Assembly: GCA_011109175.1 (NCBI GenBank) | Contig: RDEW01000033.1 | Location: forward strand, 596,207 to 660,206 | DNA length: 64,000 nt | Source of the DNA: Dicyema japonicum | Taxonomy: Eukaryota > Dicyemida > Rhombozoa > Dicyemidae | Direction: 5' to 3' | Shown: positions 22,441 to 34,449 of the stretch, one piece after another | How positions within the stretch are numbered: the stretch's first letter is position 1 | How the letters are laid out: each line of letters starts with the position of its first letter | Position numbers and translations under genes: made by a program | The notes under the pieces: generated by a model | Told to the model about the DNA's origin: nothing | The model's input: only the letters and a program-made list of their open reading frames with translations | Database searches by the model: none

Positions 22441-23855
22441 CTCTGAACTATGCTAGTTCCTGCTGGTGATTCCCACTAAAATTTACAAAAACTTCTAAAA
22501 ATCGTGGTTTGCGATTAATTACCAGTTGTAGCTTGCGTATACCTGTATACCATCTACATTGGGAAATTATTTCTCCTAAACATACAATTTCTCAATGTCT
22601 TAACAAATCCTCTGCATCCCTGCAATGACTTAACCGAAACAAAATATTTAAGACATTGTTTCTACGGCCATAGACAGCAGACGGATGCTAATGAAGATTC
22701 CTCCACAATTTTAAAAAGTCCCCCACGACGATCCACAATTTGTATCAACTAAGGCCATTCGTTGACTAAAAGAAATGCCCTCTTAGACAGTTTCCCCCAA
22801 TATATGCTTCAGAAGCTTCCTCATAAAGAATCTAGAAAAATTCTATCGCAAATTCGCTCCAGATATTTTCATCTCTGAAGTGGATCAGAGTTTGGATCCC
22901 TTGAAGGTATTATCAATAAAATTCAACACTCTCAGTTGGACGTTTGATGGCAGCCGACCTCCGACATGTTAAGTGAGGTCCGGCAACTAACTAATGCAGC
23001 GTCCTCTACATAATAGCAACACTGTGTTTCGCGGACTGCTTTTGAGTTACTTCCCGCTTGTCTCTCAGTACGTGAACCGATCCAAAAAGTATTTCCCAAA
23101 TGCCCAAACAGCGTGGGTTGGGGTATTATTTCCAATGGACGAACTTTCTCAAAGATCTTGGAACAATATAACAATCACTTCACACTTTTGGAGACCATAA
23201 AAAACCTCAACCAACACCCCCTGATTCGTTTTAGTTCGGCATGCTTTCTTGTGAGGGTATAAACCAGAAAGAATCATTCTACGTGAGAGCATTCTTGTGA
23301 CCTCAGTAGTCTGCGGAGTCTGCCATCGAACAGGATTCTATGTTGTTGCTTTAATAAATGCATTCTAGTTGGTTGGATACCAATCCATGACGTCGGGACT
23401 ATTCTCGACAATGAAAGCCTTCACATTGGCAGCTAGTCCCTTGGTTTGGATGTTCGTGAGGCTCATGCCGACGCGGCAAGATAATTGATCGAAAAAGTAT
23501 CCACCCCCTCTCCTGAAAGAAGAGCCATGGAAGATTTCTCAGGCATGCGACCATAATGATATTATTAAATGTAGTCTGAAAAACTGTTGGATTCCTTTCC
23601 ATCATCGAACCTGTTGAACTAACTCTAGGGGATGGGAGAAAGCCGGGGATGACGATCTTTTGGCAAAGGAGGGTCCGTCGTATGGGTAACCTGTGTTGAT
23701 GCCTTTTCCTCGACGAATATGATACCCAGTACAAACTCGACCTGTTCGCGCTGTCTCCCCCGAATGAGGAAGTTCGTTGGTTCCGCGATCGCAATGCCAA
23801 CTGTCTCTTGGCAGTTGGTGGCTGACTTGTTTCCTTTATCTAATAAAAATAATAA
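22441..23855. other. Unassigned DNA, possible decayed gene
   Basis: Minus-strand frames at 23,399-23,830 are fairly long in two phases. One reads RRGKGINTGYPYDGPSFAKR and later NIQTKGLAANVKAFIVENSP, which look protein-like, but I recognise no family and the frames are broken. At 22,932-23,200 frames exist on both strands without motifs. Confidence 0.25.
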
Positions 23856-24359
23856 TCAAAACAAATTATAAAAATAATATAAAACATTGTCAAGATTTAA
23901 ATTTGTTAAAAAGTCGTAATTCCATCTCTTCCAATGACAAATCAGAACTTGAGGAATATTAATATCACAATTATCCCTCTCAGCTCGCACAGCTTCTGCA
24001 TTTGTCCTCCTTATTCTTTCCATTGTGTCAGTCTTTGGTGCTTTCCTGGAGGCCTCCTTTTCCCGCCTTTCAATGTCCTCTATCAATTTCTGCCGTTTCA
24101 CTGCCCGTTGACTATTTCTAATAGCAATTTCTCGGCGTGTTTTGTACAGTCTGTCATATTTTGACCTCAGTAGGGGATCTGTCAAGACATCCATACAATC
24201 AGCTAAAAGTTTGAACTCTTCAGCGGCCTTTTTGTCTCCTGAGCACTTATCGGGATGATATTTAAGGCATTTCTTCCTGTAAGCACGCCTTATTTCTTTA
24301 TCTGTAGAATCTATCGATACATCCAATCTTGAATAAATGTCCAACGAGAATACATCCAT
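23856..24359 (-). CDS. DNAJC17: J-domain protein, DNAJC17-like
   Basis: Starts MDVFSLDIYSRLDVSIDSTD and has a complete J domain over residues 5-70 with the HPD tripeptide in CLKYHPDKCSGDKKAAEEF, which stimulates Hsp70 ATPase. A long basic/acidic helix follows (RREIAIRNSQRAVKRQKLIE, DIERREKEASRKAPKT, TNAEAVRAERD). This arrangement matches DNAJC17, a nuclear cofactor linked to splicing, rather than the general DnaJ proteins, because there is no Gly/Phe or zinc-finger region. At 167 residues it is about half the usual length and lacks the RRM seen in other animals. The C-terminus is unsure: a 21-nt in-frame GT-AG segment could be an intron, and another frame would end SLEEMELRLFNKFKS. Confidence 0.75.
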   Translation of the reverse strand: MDVFSLDIYSRLDVSIDSTDKEIRRAYRKKCLKYHPDKCSGDKKAAEEFKLLADCMDVLTDPLLRSKYDRLYKTRREIAIRNSQRAVKRQKLIEDIERREKEASRKAPKTDTMERIRRTNAEAVRAERDNCDINIPQVLICHWKRWNYDFLTNLNLDNVLYYFYNLF

Positions 24360-24529
24360 ACTTTTTATTCAAATATTTATTAAATTAATTTTAAATTATT
24401 TAAATGAAAATTATTTTATTTTTTGTGGTTGTCTTTTTCGCCCGTTAAGTGGCCTTCATACAAGCCATCTCCCTAACCAGCACGTTATCAAAAATTTTTA
24501 AAAACTAGTACTATCGGTCATTACTGTGG

Positions 24530-25260
24530 ATTTTTATCGATCTGCATTCCAACACGGTTTTCGATCTATCTCAATTCATTGCTGATGGATTTAATACTAC
24601 CCCACCACAATGGTCTCCATCGACATAAACAAGGCCTCCGACACAGTCCAGAGTAAACTTCTCATTTGGAAGATTTCGAAAGTACATCCAAACCTAAAGC
24701 TGCTAAGGGTCAACTTTTTTTGGAAGACGTGGAGAGTCATCTATGGTCACCTCAGATCAGAGTCATGACTACTACAAACGGAGTACCCAAGGTTTCTCCA
24801 TTTTTTCTACTCTCTTCAACCTATTCATATATCTTTACCAAATGATGGGGACGAAGACTCCTCTTTACTATCCTACGCGGATGATTTAATCATGGTAACA
24901 CGTCGACGCGAGTTACAATTTCTAATGCCCAGTTGAAAGTAAATATTGTCTACGATTGATTGCCAACCAACCGCCTTAAGATTTCGGCCGAAAAAACGGT
25001 ATGTACTTTATTGCCAGACCGTCGTTCCGAAGAAGATCTGAGAATTTTCATTGGGTCTGTTCAGATACCAGTAACAAGGTCTCCCTCAATTTATGGATTA
25101 AAGTACGAAAAGCTATTGAATTTAAACTCTCATGCGAAGAAAGTCCTCACTGTGCGTTGTATGTGCACTTGTCTGGAGGACTTCTTTGAACTGATGGTTG
25201 TGTTGCAACACTCTACAAGGAAATGATCGCACTGGCCATGAAGTATGCTTCTGTTGCGTG
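24530..25260 (+). mobile_element. LINE RT fragment (jockey-like, dead)
   Basis: Broken plus-strand frames read VESHLWSPQIRVMTTTNGVP and a PKVSPFFLLSSTYSY step (degenerate GxPQGSxLSPxLF), then LLFTILRG in place of YADD. RLKISAEKTVCTLLPDRRSE and DLRIFIGSVQIPVTRSPSIY follow. The same order occurs at 38,300-38,760, so this is the same family as the larger element at 36.9-39.3 kb. Confidence 0.7.
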
Positions 25261-25789
25261 GAGATGAATTGACGTAAATGCTTGAATATGACTGAAATGA
25301 TTTTAATTCTATATGAATTTTCGACCATGATAGAAAAATGTTTGGAATTTTGATTTTTTGTTTACTTTTGATATTTGAAAGTATTAATCTTAATGATTGA
25401 GAATAACACAAAGTAATCCAACCAGGTTGGATTCTAACCACTTGATGTTACTAAATGTTCCCTAGTCATGAAACTATAAATCTCCGGGTATATATGAAGA
25501 TATCAATCTTGATAAAATGAAGACATTAAGTTTACCGTTTGTAGTGGTAGACGGACAGCGTAAATAATGTCAACCAGATGAGGTTGCAAAATTAACAAAA
25601 GACATCTTTCTGCAGAGTCCTTAGTATTAAACCAAGAAATCTCCAGAAAGTTAATTAATTATAAAGAACCATCAAGTGATCCTAGCTACTCTCAGAAGCG
25701 CCCTCATTTTTTCCTGGTATTTATCTCTAAAAACTCACTAGGGAGATATGTACGTGTCGGTGGACCTCCTTACAAGGACCTCGAAAAGG

Positions 25790-26215
25790 GTTGTTCATAT
25801 TATTATTAAAAAGCACTCTCGAGAAAACATAAAAATAGTTAAGTTTCCCTTGTGCCGTATTCCTAATCATCCTCTCCGTCAGCCCCGACCACACGAGTTC
25901 TATTAGGTAATCTATTTCCATTATAATGTTAGATGCTGCCCACACTCTTGTAACACAGTGAATCAGGTTTTGATGGACTGCAAATCCGAGACCATAATGT
26001 CGGCAGGCCGACGAGGAGGTAAAAAAATTGAATTTTCTAAACAGTTTTGTAAATTGTACGGTTGTTTTTGTCTCTTGTAGACAACAGACAGAGACGTCGT
26101 ATTTTGTTAGATCGCATACCAGTTGGTGTTTCTTGTAAGGTTTTTTAAGTCCTCTGCAATTTAAAGATCCCAAAGTGAACGGAGAAGTCGGTAAGGAATA
26201 CGAATAAGACATAGT
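25790..26215 (-). mobile_element. LINE with internal deletion: endonuclease start joined to 3' tail
   Basis: From 26,210 the minus strand reads FTLGSLNCRGLKKPYKKHQL then VCDLTKYDVSVCCLQETKTT, the N-terminus of an APE-type endonuclease (the catalytic Asn and Glu regions LNCRG and QETK). After about 100 codons it runs into TERMIRNTAQGKLN and an untranslated tail (AAACTTAACTATTTTTATGT). That tail matches the 3' ends at 34,450-34,560 and 49,980-50,040. The middle of the element, including the RT, is missing. Confidence 0.75.
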
Positions 26216-26824
26216 GCAATAGAGGCGTCGTCACCACCTCAACCAATTTTGTTCGGTTATTCAATAAGTAGATTGGTGGTTCTTGATTGAACATGGCTAG
26301 TTCAAGCGACGCAACCATAGCTTATAATTGGGTCGATTTACTGGGTGTCATAGTGTTGAATTAAAAGATTTTTTAAATTTATAAAGCACCCCTACCCGTT
26401 AGGGAGCAAATTCCGGAACGTGCGTGCATACGACGATTTACGTTTATGTGATTAAAATAATTTTTTATAATATTTTGGATTTAAATACATAATTTTCCAT
26501 GTAGGTTCTATTTTTTATTTTTTATAGACAAATTCGGGAGCAATTGGCTTGTAGCTTAAACCGCCCAAATGAATTTTGACAAGATTCGTAGGTGGGTAGC
26601 TGTCAATAAATCTTTTTTCAAACCGTGCCGAAAGGATTCCACTGTGAGATATGTTCGAATCCGATCCAGAACCATTTTCTTTAGGATCTTTGACAATTTG
26701 TACAGAAGAACAAAAAAATTCAATAATTAACCGTCCTCATTAAAACTGTTAATTATTATTTAGTTGATTTAATAATGCTAATAAAAAATAGAATTTAAAT
26801 ATTTAAAATTTGAATTTTAATTTG
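26216..26824. other. Spacer and RAD17 5' flank
   Basis: AT-rich, especially 26,450-26,820. No TATA element can be singled out and no repeat is recognised. Confidence 0.35.
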
Positions 26825-28138
26825 ATGAGTTGGGTTCACAACTCCTTTGATTCTATACCTGAAAGACAGGAACTCCCTAAACTTGATGTTTCGACCGTCA
26901 TCAATTCAAAGAAGTTGACCGAGCTTAAAAATTGGATGATAAAGCAATCAGCAAGCGACTCAATAAGATTCCTATTTCTCACCGGTCCCTCAGGAAGCGG
27001 GAAAAAAACGACGGTACGCCAAATCGCGGAAAGCCAAAAAATATATCTCTGCGAGTGGAACTCGTTCATGGCCGAATCCCTCCAAGTTGCCGAGTACAGT
27101 ACATGTGTTCTCTAACCAAGATTCCTCCAGATGCTCAGAAATCGCTGAGTTCTTTAAGTTCGTCTACCAATCCGACCGTTACTGTTCTGTTCTCCGCAAT
27201 GATTCACGAAAATCACGAATTATCCTCGTGCGAGTACATTTATTCTCAAACCAGGATCTCCCAGCCATATTTTCCACAAAGCCAAACGTTTTCTCACAGT
27301 TTCTCCGAGAATTCCTTGATCAGGGACGCTGTTCCATGATCTTCCTGGAGGAGGACCAACATATTTTACGAAAAAACGTGAACACAATCGAGAACATGCC
27401 AATTGACACAATCGAGTATGTTTTTTGTTATTTCCGTGGATTCCGTCCAATGAGCAAAACTGCTATTAAAAGCATCCTCTCAACCCACGTGGGAACAGAA
27501 TTTGCAAAAATGGTGGCCGACAGGGTCCATGGTGACGGAAACAGTGCGAGAAATCTGGCTCAGACCTCAAGAAAGGGTTTCAATTAACCTCATCCTAGCG
27601 CTTGCTCAGTTTGGTGGGACTGGAGTTGAGCCACGTGCTCAGACTTTGTCGTTCTTTCACATTTTGGGCAAGATCCTTTATGGCAAACGAGATAACGTGG
27701 GTAAGTTGACTGAAAACGAGGATCTGGTGACCCTCGTCGACGAGGAGAAACTGTTTCTATTTCTCCACCAGAACTGCCTCGATTTTTGTGCTGAGGATTC
27801 TTTGGTTTCCCTTATGGAATCTCTGAGTGTGTGCGACAAACTTGGTAGATGTCAGGAATTAGAAGAAATTGGGGGATGCGCCGTTTTGGCGGGAAAAATT
27901 GTCGTAAATTTGAGTAAACGGCGGGAAAATTTGGTTTGTTTTAGACCAATAAATCGACCTTTTTATTACTCATTTGTTAGGGAGGTGTGAATTGGGTTAT
28001 TGGTAGAGATCTGAGTTTGGAGAGAGATTGAGTGGGATTGGAGGACTGAAGGGAGTTGGGAGAGCGGATTTGCCTGCTATGTTGTACTTTATGAGAGTTA
28101 TTGGAAGGATTAGTAATGATTTTGCTTTTAAATTATGA
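26825..28138 (+). CDS. RAD17: RAD17 checkpoint clamp loader
   Basis: RAD17 with RFC2-5 loads the 9-1-1 clamp at damaged DNA, activating ATR. Five exons (introns 27,099-27,120, 27,234-27,254, 27,577-27,598 and 27,985-28,006) give 408 residues. Walker A is FLTGPSGSGKKTTVRQIAES. The Walker B region is RIILVRDLP, where animals usually have ILVEDLP, so the acidic residue is Arg here. The RAD17-specific FFHILGKILYGKR and LFLFLHQNCLDFC blocks follow, then VCFRPINRPFYYSF and LPAMLYFMRVIGR. At 408 residues it is far shorter than vertebrate RAD17 (about 680); the acidic C-terminal tail is missing. I chose ATG 26,825 (MSWVHNSF) because the upstream frame has no ATG. No frame break is needed. A CACGTG lies 37 nt past the stop. 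Confidence 0.9.
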
Positions 28139-28599
28139 TTTTTTATAGTTTTATGCGATTGACGGTTGTTTGATCACGTGGGTGTTTTTCTTCACGACTG
28201 GTCAGGATTTTCCCGAGTTAACTTTTTTTAGAAACATAGGAAACCTCTACCATTTTACTTGGTCAAATCCTCTGAAAGGAGAGTGACAATTGATAATAAA
28301 ACCAGCAAATACAAATCATAGGACGGAGGGGTTATTTTGCGCAATAGCCTTCAAATTGTCAACCATCCTTTGGGGTGACTTTCTTAGCGTGGCAGGTAAG
28401 TGTCATTAACGAGTTGAAGGCGATGCGAAGAATCCTTTGGCATTTTGTAAATGGGATCTGAATATCTCCGAGGAATAACTCAGGTTATTTACTCATTTAG
28501 AACCTCGGGATCGACAATAAAGACGGAAATAATGTTAAACAGTTAAGTGATCCTAGTTATACGATCAACTGCACATCCAACGATTGTGGTCCTCCATTG
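28139..28599. other. 3' flank of RAD17, nothing recognised
   Basis: Contains a CACGTG at 28,175. No coding or repeat signal is seen. Confidence 0.35.
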
Positions 28600-28990
28600 T
28601 CCTCACTACTGAAAAAGTCTTTTCTCATCGCTTCATTGGAATCCGATTGAAGAAGAGAACTTTTGGACCAAACATTTTCTGCCATTGACAAGGACAGGCG
28701 AAGTACTTTCTATTTTCGCCACAGAGGAGGAATTTGCAGATCGTAGCTTAACAAAGGGAGCGATAGATGATTCCCATCTACAAGTGTAAGGAGGGGAGCG
28801 ATTGATGATCCATTTTGTGAACTCAGCATACAAATAGTCGTTCGATAAAAGGGGATGAGTCTATGGATCACTCTCAGTGGCGCAAATGTCAACGCAACAG
28901 AAGCATACTCTACGGCCTGATGGTTCGCTGATAGTGTTGCAATAGAGTCATCAAATAAAGGGGTCCTTCGAACGATTGCATGCACAACGT
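28600..28990 (-). mobile_element. Possible LINE endonuclease remnant
   Basis: The minus frame reads VRRTPLFDDSIATLSANHQA then VEYASVALTFAPLRVIHRLI and PFYRTT, and later VDGNHLSLPLL. An xYASVxL...RVIHxxxxYR stretch followed by D-x-NH resembles the middle of APE-type LINE endonucleases, but no catalytic motif is complete. Confidence 0.3.
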
Positions 28991-30741
28991 TTATCTTTTG
29001 GAGGCCTTTAGTGAGGACTTACCATGGGAAATTAAATACATCAGACAGTCGTCACTTCGAAAACTTGTTAAAGCAGAGAATCACGGGGCAATCCGTTTCG
29101 AAGTAATCGTGAAATTCTATTACTCACTTGGAATTAAACGCAAAGACTGACACAGATTTCTACACATACGAAAAATGTCACGAAATACTCCATTATGCTA
29201 ATATTAGGCGCTAAATTGGTGGTGGAATGATCGTGGCTCAGAGTTTGTATTTCACTCCCCCACGGTGATGTCTACACGTGAGCAAATTCTATTAAATGTA
29301 TTAATAAAATAACTATCTAATTGACTTTCGTGACATGCCCTTATTATGGCAGGTGTAATCTCTTCCACGTAGACGAGGTGACGGAGTATGGTTCCAGCAT
29401 AGATAAACTTGTCCTGAAAAAATAGAGATTTTGGCTGTACTAGGTTCCAGCATAGATTCTGGCTGTACAAACTCTTAACATTGTGAATGAATGGATTGGC
29501 AAAAATGAGGATTAATCTTTAGTGTGATCCTTAGACATGATGTATATTATTGATATCACTAAAGACTCAAAGCCGCCAGATACCAACTGGAACCTTTTCA
29601 AACAAAAATTGACTCTTTTCCCTATAGAGGGTAAAAATACCTGACTTGGAACACCACTCGTGTCAATGGCTTCTCCATTTCCAACTTCACGTAGACACCT
29701 ACCCAGAATAATCATAGAAAGATCCGAAATATTTAATGAAAAATACGCACTTTGGAATAACAGTTCGTTTTCAAACCCGTTGCAGCGAAACTTTTTTAGT
29801 TTATTTAACAATTTTTTTGGAGTTATGTGTAGGGAATCTAATTCGAGTTCCACATCGTAGCATGGACACACCATACGGTCTCTCCTTTCTTAACTAAGGA
29901 CTCAGAATTTAACATAATAGTCCTTGATCTTTGATTTCATTTCGAAATCATCTACCGTTCTTCAATCATACAGAAAATAAATTTAAACAATTTTCTTTTT
30001 TCGCAGTCTAATTCATCACCAAGTCTTTTATTAAAGGGTATCATTATTCCTTGTTTTCACGACGAGGGATATGAGGTAGAAAATGAGGAAAAGATATCAC
30101 AGGCGCAATTTTCGAGTCAAAATAAGAGTTTGAAAAATATTCATCACTAAGCCTAAATATCGAATTAGATGCGCATCGTTAAATGAAAGCGTATAATGTT
30201 GCCTCGAGTATTTTCAAAAACGGCTTATTCTCAGCAGAAGTTTTCAAACATTGATACATCATTCTTCAATAAAGGCAACTTAGTCTATTTGTATTTTCAG
30301 TTTTGATTGTATTATTATAGCAAAATGCAATTGATAGAAAGTTACCTCCTCGTCGCTTCTGCAACCCGTGGATTCATATGAATTTTTTTCGTTAATGTAA
30401 TTTTGTGGAGATTTTGCCATGTCAAATCAAGGTGTGCAAACCCCAAAGATGAATCAAACGCAAAAACTTTCACCATAAAAAATTTTTGTAAAGAATTGTT
30501 TTCAATAAATTATCTACTCAGATAATAATAGAGATTAAAAGAGTGACTGGTTAACAAAAAACGAAACAAGAATTAAATCTATACTTTTCAAAATAACAAT
30601 AAATACTTCAAAGGTGTTTAATAGAGTAGGCATTTAAGACTAATAGTGGACTTATGGCTAAAAGAGCAAGTAGTATTATGAATTTCGTTGGAGTTATAAT
30701 ACCAATCATAAGCAAAACCGATAATAACAAAAAAAAGTCAG
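28991..30741. other. Mostly empty stretch with two unassigned minus-strand frames
   Basis: The frame 29,512-29,874 (120 codons, with LDSLHITPKKLLNKLKKF) and the frame 29,252-29,470 (EEITPAIIRACHESQLDSYF) are protein-like but match nothing I know. GGTTCCAGCATAGAT followed by TTGGCTGTAC is duplicated within 29,391-29,470. From 29,900 to 30,741 the DNA is AT-rich with no features. Confidence 0.3.
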
Positions 30742-33420
30742 TCAACGAAACTCTTGGAGAGTGGACTTGATAGCATTGATAATCTCATAAATTTGTGAAG
30801 AAAAATCCTGAATAAAAGTGTAAGGAGTAATAGAACCGCCTTGACTGAGAACATCACTCATTTCATTACCAATCCGTTCCAATAAAACTCCCAAATCCTA
30901 TAATCCGCAAAAACAAATACTTTTGGAAATTTGAATGGAAAGTCCTCAACATTCTCACCAACCTTACTAATAAGAGCATTCGACTCCACAATGAACTCGT
31001 TCAGCATATTAAACAACGCATCATATAATTTTGATAGATCCACTGGAGGGAAGTAAATCTCAGGAACGGGCTCCACGTCACAGATGACAGTCTTGCAGCA
31101 CGCAACACCTTCTTAGCTGACCTACTATACCATCAAAAATATACTCATCAAGATCAGGAAGATCATAGGGAACCGTATCGAAGGTAATCAAATTGTTTGT
31201 TAGTTTGATTATATTCTACAGTAAATACATAACATACATCATGGTATTCTGAGAAATCACGACAAAAGTCTTCCTCATATTGTTTTTGACGAGCACGTAA
31301 TGACTTTATTTGATCCATCATCTCGTGAAGCTCCTCCAATTGACCCAAATTCGGACCTTCCTTGAACTCCACGTTTATGGAATCAGGAAGAGGAATGTCT
31401 GGAACATCTATCGGATTAAGGTCGATAGTCTTAGCAAATCGTTTAATTTCAGACTACGAGTAAGTCACAATCCAACAATATCACAATATAATTCAGCCAA
31501 AAAATTCTCATTCTCCTTTCTTAGTGTTCTGGATGTGGAATCCATTCTGTTTTGAAAACCTTCGTGAAGAAACACGATTTTCTCAGCCTTCTCCTTTATG
31601 TTATCCTGCACTTCCTTCACGTCTATCAGACAATTGTGTATATCTAAGTCAAAACGAAAGTCAACTGAGTTGCTCGGAATTGGAGTGGTCGTTCAATGAG
31701 GGTGCAAAGTCAGTCAAGAGTTCCTTCAACTCAGAAACCTGAGTCTTCACTACTCTTTGAGTATCAATCCTATTCCCTCTACTCTCACCCAGACTAACAG
31801 CATGATTTATCCGGTTATCTAATTTGTTTTTCATCTAATGTTAATAATGAGCCCACTTTGGTCATTCTGGAAACGGTCTCCTGTGTGGAAAAATCGTATT
31901 TATTACACTGCTGACTAAGTTGTTCCATGGCAGCCTCCACATCCGTTATTTCTGTGCTCAGCTTGGAAGACAGGCCCTCCAATTTAGTGATAGTATCCTT
32001 CTTTTCCTCCAAAATTTTATGTTTTTCTTTAAAATGAGCAAATTTCTCTTCAAAAAGTCTCTCAATCTCAAATAAGCTAGAATCTAACCATCTCTTTCTG
32101 ACTAGTAGCCAAATTGAGAGTCTCTTTAAGGTGGGAAATAGAAAGTGTTTGGTGGGAGATCTCCATAGTGAGTTCACTGAGATAACAGCCAAGACAACCT
32201 GTATTGATCCTCAGTCATAAAAAACCCATCAGCATTCTTTGTCTTTGTAAGTTGGTCCTTAAGCTTCTCTATTTCTTCGTCGTACATCTGAAATTATAAA
32301 TCAAGTAACCTCCAAAAGTTGTGTTTTCCCGTAAACCTTGGAAATTTGTGGCTTGTTTTCGATTGTCTCTGCCATCCTTGCATAGTCCAGAGTGCTGATA
32401 GTTTCCTCCAGAGAAGACAACGAAGGAGATATTGTGGCGATTAAACATGTACGAGTGTGACCACCAAGAGAATCCTCCAATATCCTAGTAAGTTTGCTCT
32501 CTCTATAAGGTATGTGCCTTGAATTCTCCGTAAGTGCTTTGATGACACGTCCAAGTGTCAGAAGACTTTGATTTATTTTACCTACGAGTCAACTGACAAC
32601 TTTACCTGCTTCTCTGGCCCTAATATTAACAGATCCCGACCTCCCGATATTTTCACTCCCAGCCAAATCGACCTGTGGTTAATCCGAACAACTTACCATG
32701 TTCAATTTAGTTGTCTTCAGCATCCTTTGTCCATTATGGTTGTCAAACACATTGATAGTAACCATACAAACGGAATGTGATCGACTTGATGTAGGATTGC
32801 AGAGAGTGGTAGCGTTTTGTCTGTTACTGACTCCAAACTTCAGCAGTTGATGCAAATGATCTAGACTCTCCACGCGAATTTGTCTCACTCCTCGCAAAAT
32901 GATCCCACTGGACTGGCTTACAACGTCTTTGTAGAGTGTCAGTTTTGACTCTCTCTCTGAAAGGAGGTCGAAAATCTCCTCATTATATATCTGAATATAT
33001 GAAATTTCCATAGAGCCATCTTTATTTTCAAGTTTCTCAAACAGCTCATTTGTCGCACGTGGAATTATCCCTGTGTGAGGATTGTTCACAAAAACGCCTA
33101 TATTTTCTCCCTCCATTGTGTATGTTTTTCCAGAGGATGTCTGTCCGTAGGCAAATATGGTACAATTGAATCCAGTTATAACATCATCTATGATTGGGGA
33201 TACAACTTTGTTGAATATTTGAGACTGTGTAGAAGTTTGGGTAAAAATGTGCTCAAAGGAATATATTTTCTTAACATTTTCACTAACAACTGACATTTCA
33301 TAATTTCCGTCTAATTCTATTACATCACGGAATAATTCCCTTTTATTAAAAGGTCTATATTATTAGTAAGATTTAATACCTAATTCGTATATATGACTTA
33401 ATTCGCTCACTAGAAATCAT
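30742..33420 (-). CDS. KIF11: Kinesin-5 (Eg5/BimC type) motor
   Basis: A plus-end-directed motor that crosslinks and slides antiparallel spindle microtubules. Thirteen exons, separated by 12 introns of 22-25 nt, join without any frame break into 801 residues. The motor starts [16 protein letters not shown]. It has the P-loop [16 protein letters not shown] (two Ser where Gly-Thr is usual), switch [11 protein letters not shown], switch [13 protein letters not shown], and [37 protein letters not shown] leads into the neck linker at ENKPQISK. The order TLDYAxxAxxIxNKP is typical of kinesin-5. A coiled-coil stalk of about 430 residues follows ([33 protein letters not shown]). The stalk and tail are shorter than the usual 700 residues, and I cannot place a clear BimC box; SITPYTF near the end is a weak candidate. 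Start chosen at 33,420, the ATG in frame before the motor. The gene looks intact. Confidence 0.95.
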
Positions 33421-33529
33421 CTTTAATGCGCGGTTTAATAATAATATTAATTTTGTTTTAACAATATAATTAAAATAATATTAATTTTATATTTGAACAT
33501 TTTTATAAGCTCCCCCCTCCAAGTTGTTC
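33421..33529. other. Kinesin-5 upstream region
   Basis: AT-rich spacer between the kinesin start codon and a LINE tail on the plus strand. No promoter motif is distinguished. Confidence 0.3.
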
Positions 33530-33670
33530 ATGATCCGGAAAGTAGTGGGGACGATGGATGATCACAGACGTCGAATGGCACAAGTGATTGCGAGGACTGG
33601 GATCACCTAACTGTCTGACTCTTTTGTCTTTCTTTCTCGGTGTTCCTGGGGTTATTAAAAAAATTAAAAA
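33530..33670 (+). mobile_element. LINE 3' end (same tail as 39.2 kb)
   Basis: CACAAGTGATTGCGAGGACT...GGGATCACCTAACTG...TTTTGTCTTTCTTTCTCGG then GTTATTAAAAAAATT matches 39,195-39,285 (GGGATCAATTAAC...TTTTGTCTTTCTTTTTCGG then GGTTAATAAATA). Only the tail is present. Confidence 0.65.
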
Positions 33671-33939
33671 AAAAAGTTGTTCAAAAGGATACCAACCTGA
33701 CCTCTCTTGGATCTCGTCCCTGAATGACATAATCGTGTACTTGGGACTTTAATGCCAGGATCCGCTATGGTATGTCGATGGGAAGCTGGATCAATGATAG
33801 GAGTATGTCTAATCGATGATTCCTGATCAGTGATGTATGACTTTCCTTCTGACCACAACCAAATATTATTAAAGGTAAAAAGATTCAAAGTCGATTAAAA
33901 GACCTCTATCAAACGCGGATTGTGGTCCAAATTCGGATA

Positions 33940-34440
33940 AGAAAACGAACAGTGCTTTTCGCCTTCTTGGGTCTCAGATGATGACTTGGATCTTTACATT
34001 ACAGAAATTCTATAACCTGGTTTCCTATTCCAACGTTTATGAAGGACGGATGCACTCTCCCTGTGGAAAAGTTAACTTTGAAGTGGAAGGCAGAAACCAC
34101 GTCACTTGTGAAACTTGGCATGATGATTGGTTTCAAGAGAATTCGTTTTGAATGGTACAAGAAACCTTAACTAGATGCTTTCGATGCCAAAAATTCGGGA
34201 ACACTGCAAGGAAAAAGAAAGGTGCTTAGTTTGTGTGGAGAGCACAATATGAATTCTTACTTAATTAAGGACAGGTTAAAGGAAATACATTAACTGCGGA
34301 CAGTATGTCATTTGGCTTATTATGGTGGTTGTTTCAGCAAAAGCAGATTTTGAATAAGAACACAAGACATGACTAAGGTGTTTCGACCCGTTAAGTAGGT
34401 TAAAGCTGAGGCTGTTGAAAGTGTTTGGGAAAATCTACAG
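33940..34440 (+). mobile_element. LINE ORF1 (gag-like zinc-knuckle) fragment
   Basis: Broken frames read MIGFKRIRFEWYKKP, then RCFRCQKFGNTA with degraded Cys spacing, and LCGEHNMNSYL. A KRxRFEWYKKPxxRCFRCQxFGH segment followed by further CxxC knuckles is the nucleic-acid-binding end of ORF1p in jockey-like LINEs. It is the only ORF1 trace in the window. Confidence 0.55.
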
Positions 34441-34449
34441 CCCATAAAA

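Noticed and set aside
23399-23800. 133-codon minus-strand frame as a gene
   Set aside because: Composition is Arg/Ser-rich without motifs, and a neighbouring phase looks more protein-like. Left unassigned.
32568-32780. Plus-strand frame within kinesin-5
   Set aside because: Antisense shadow of motor-domain exons.
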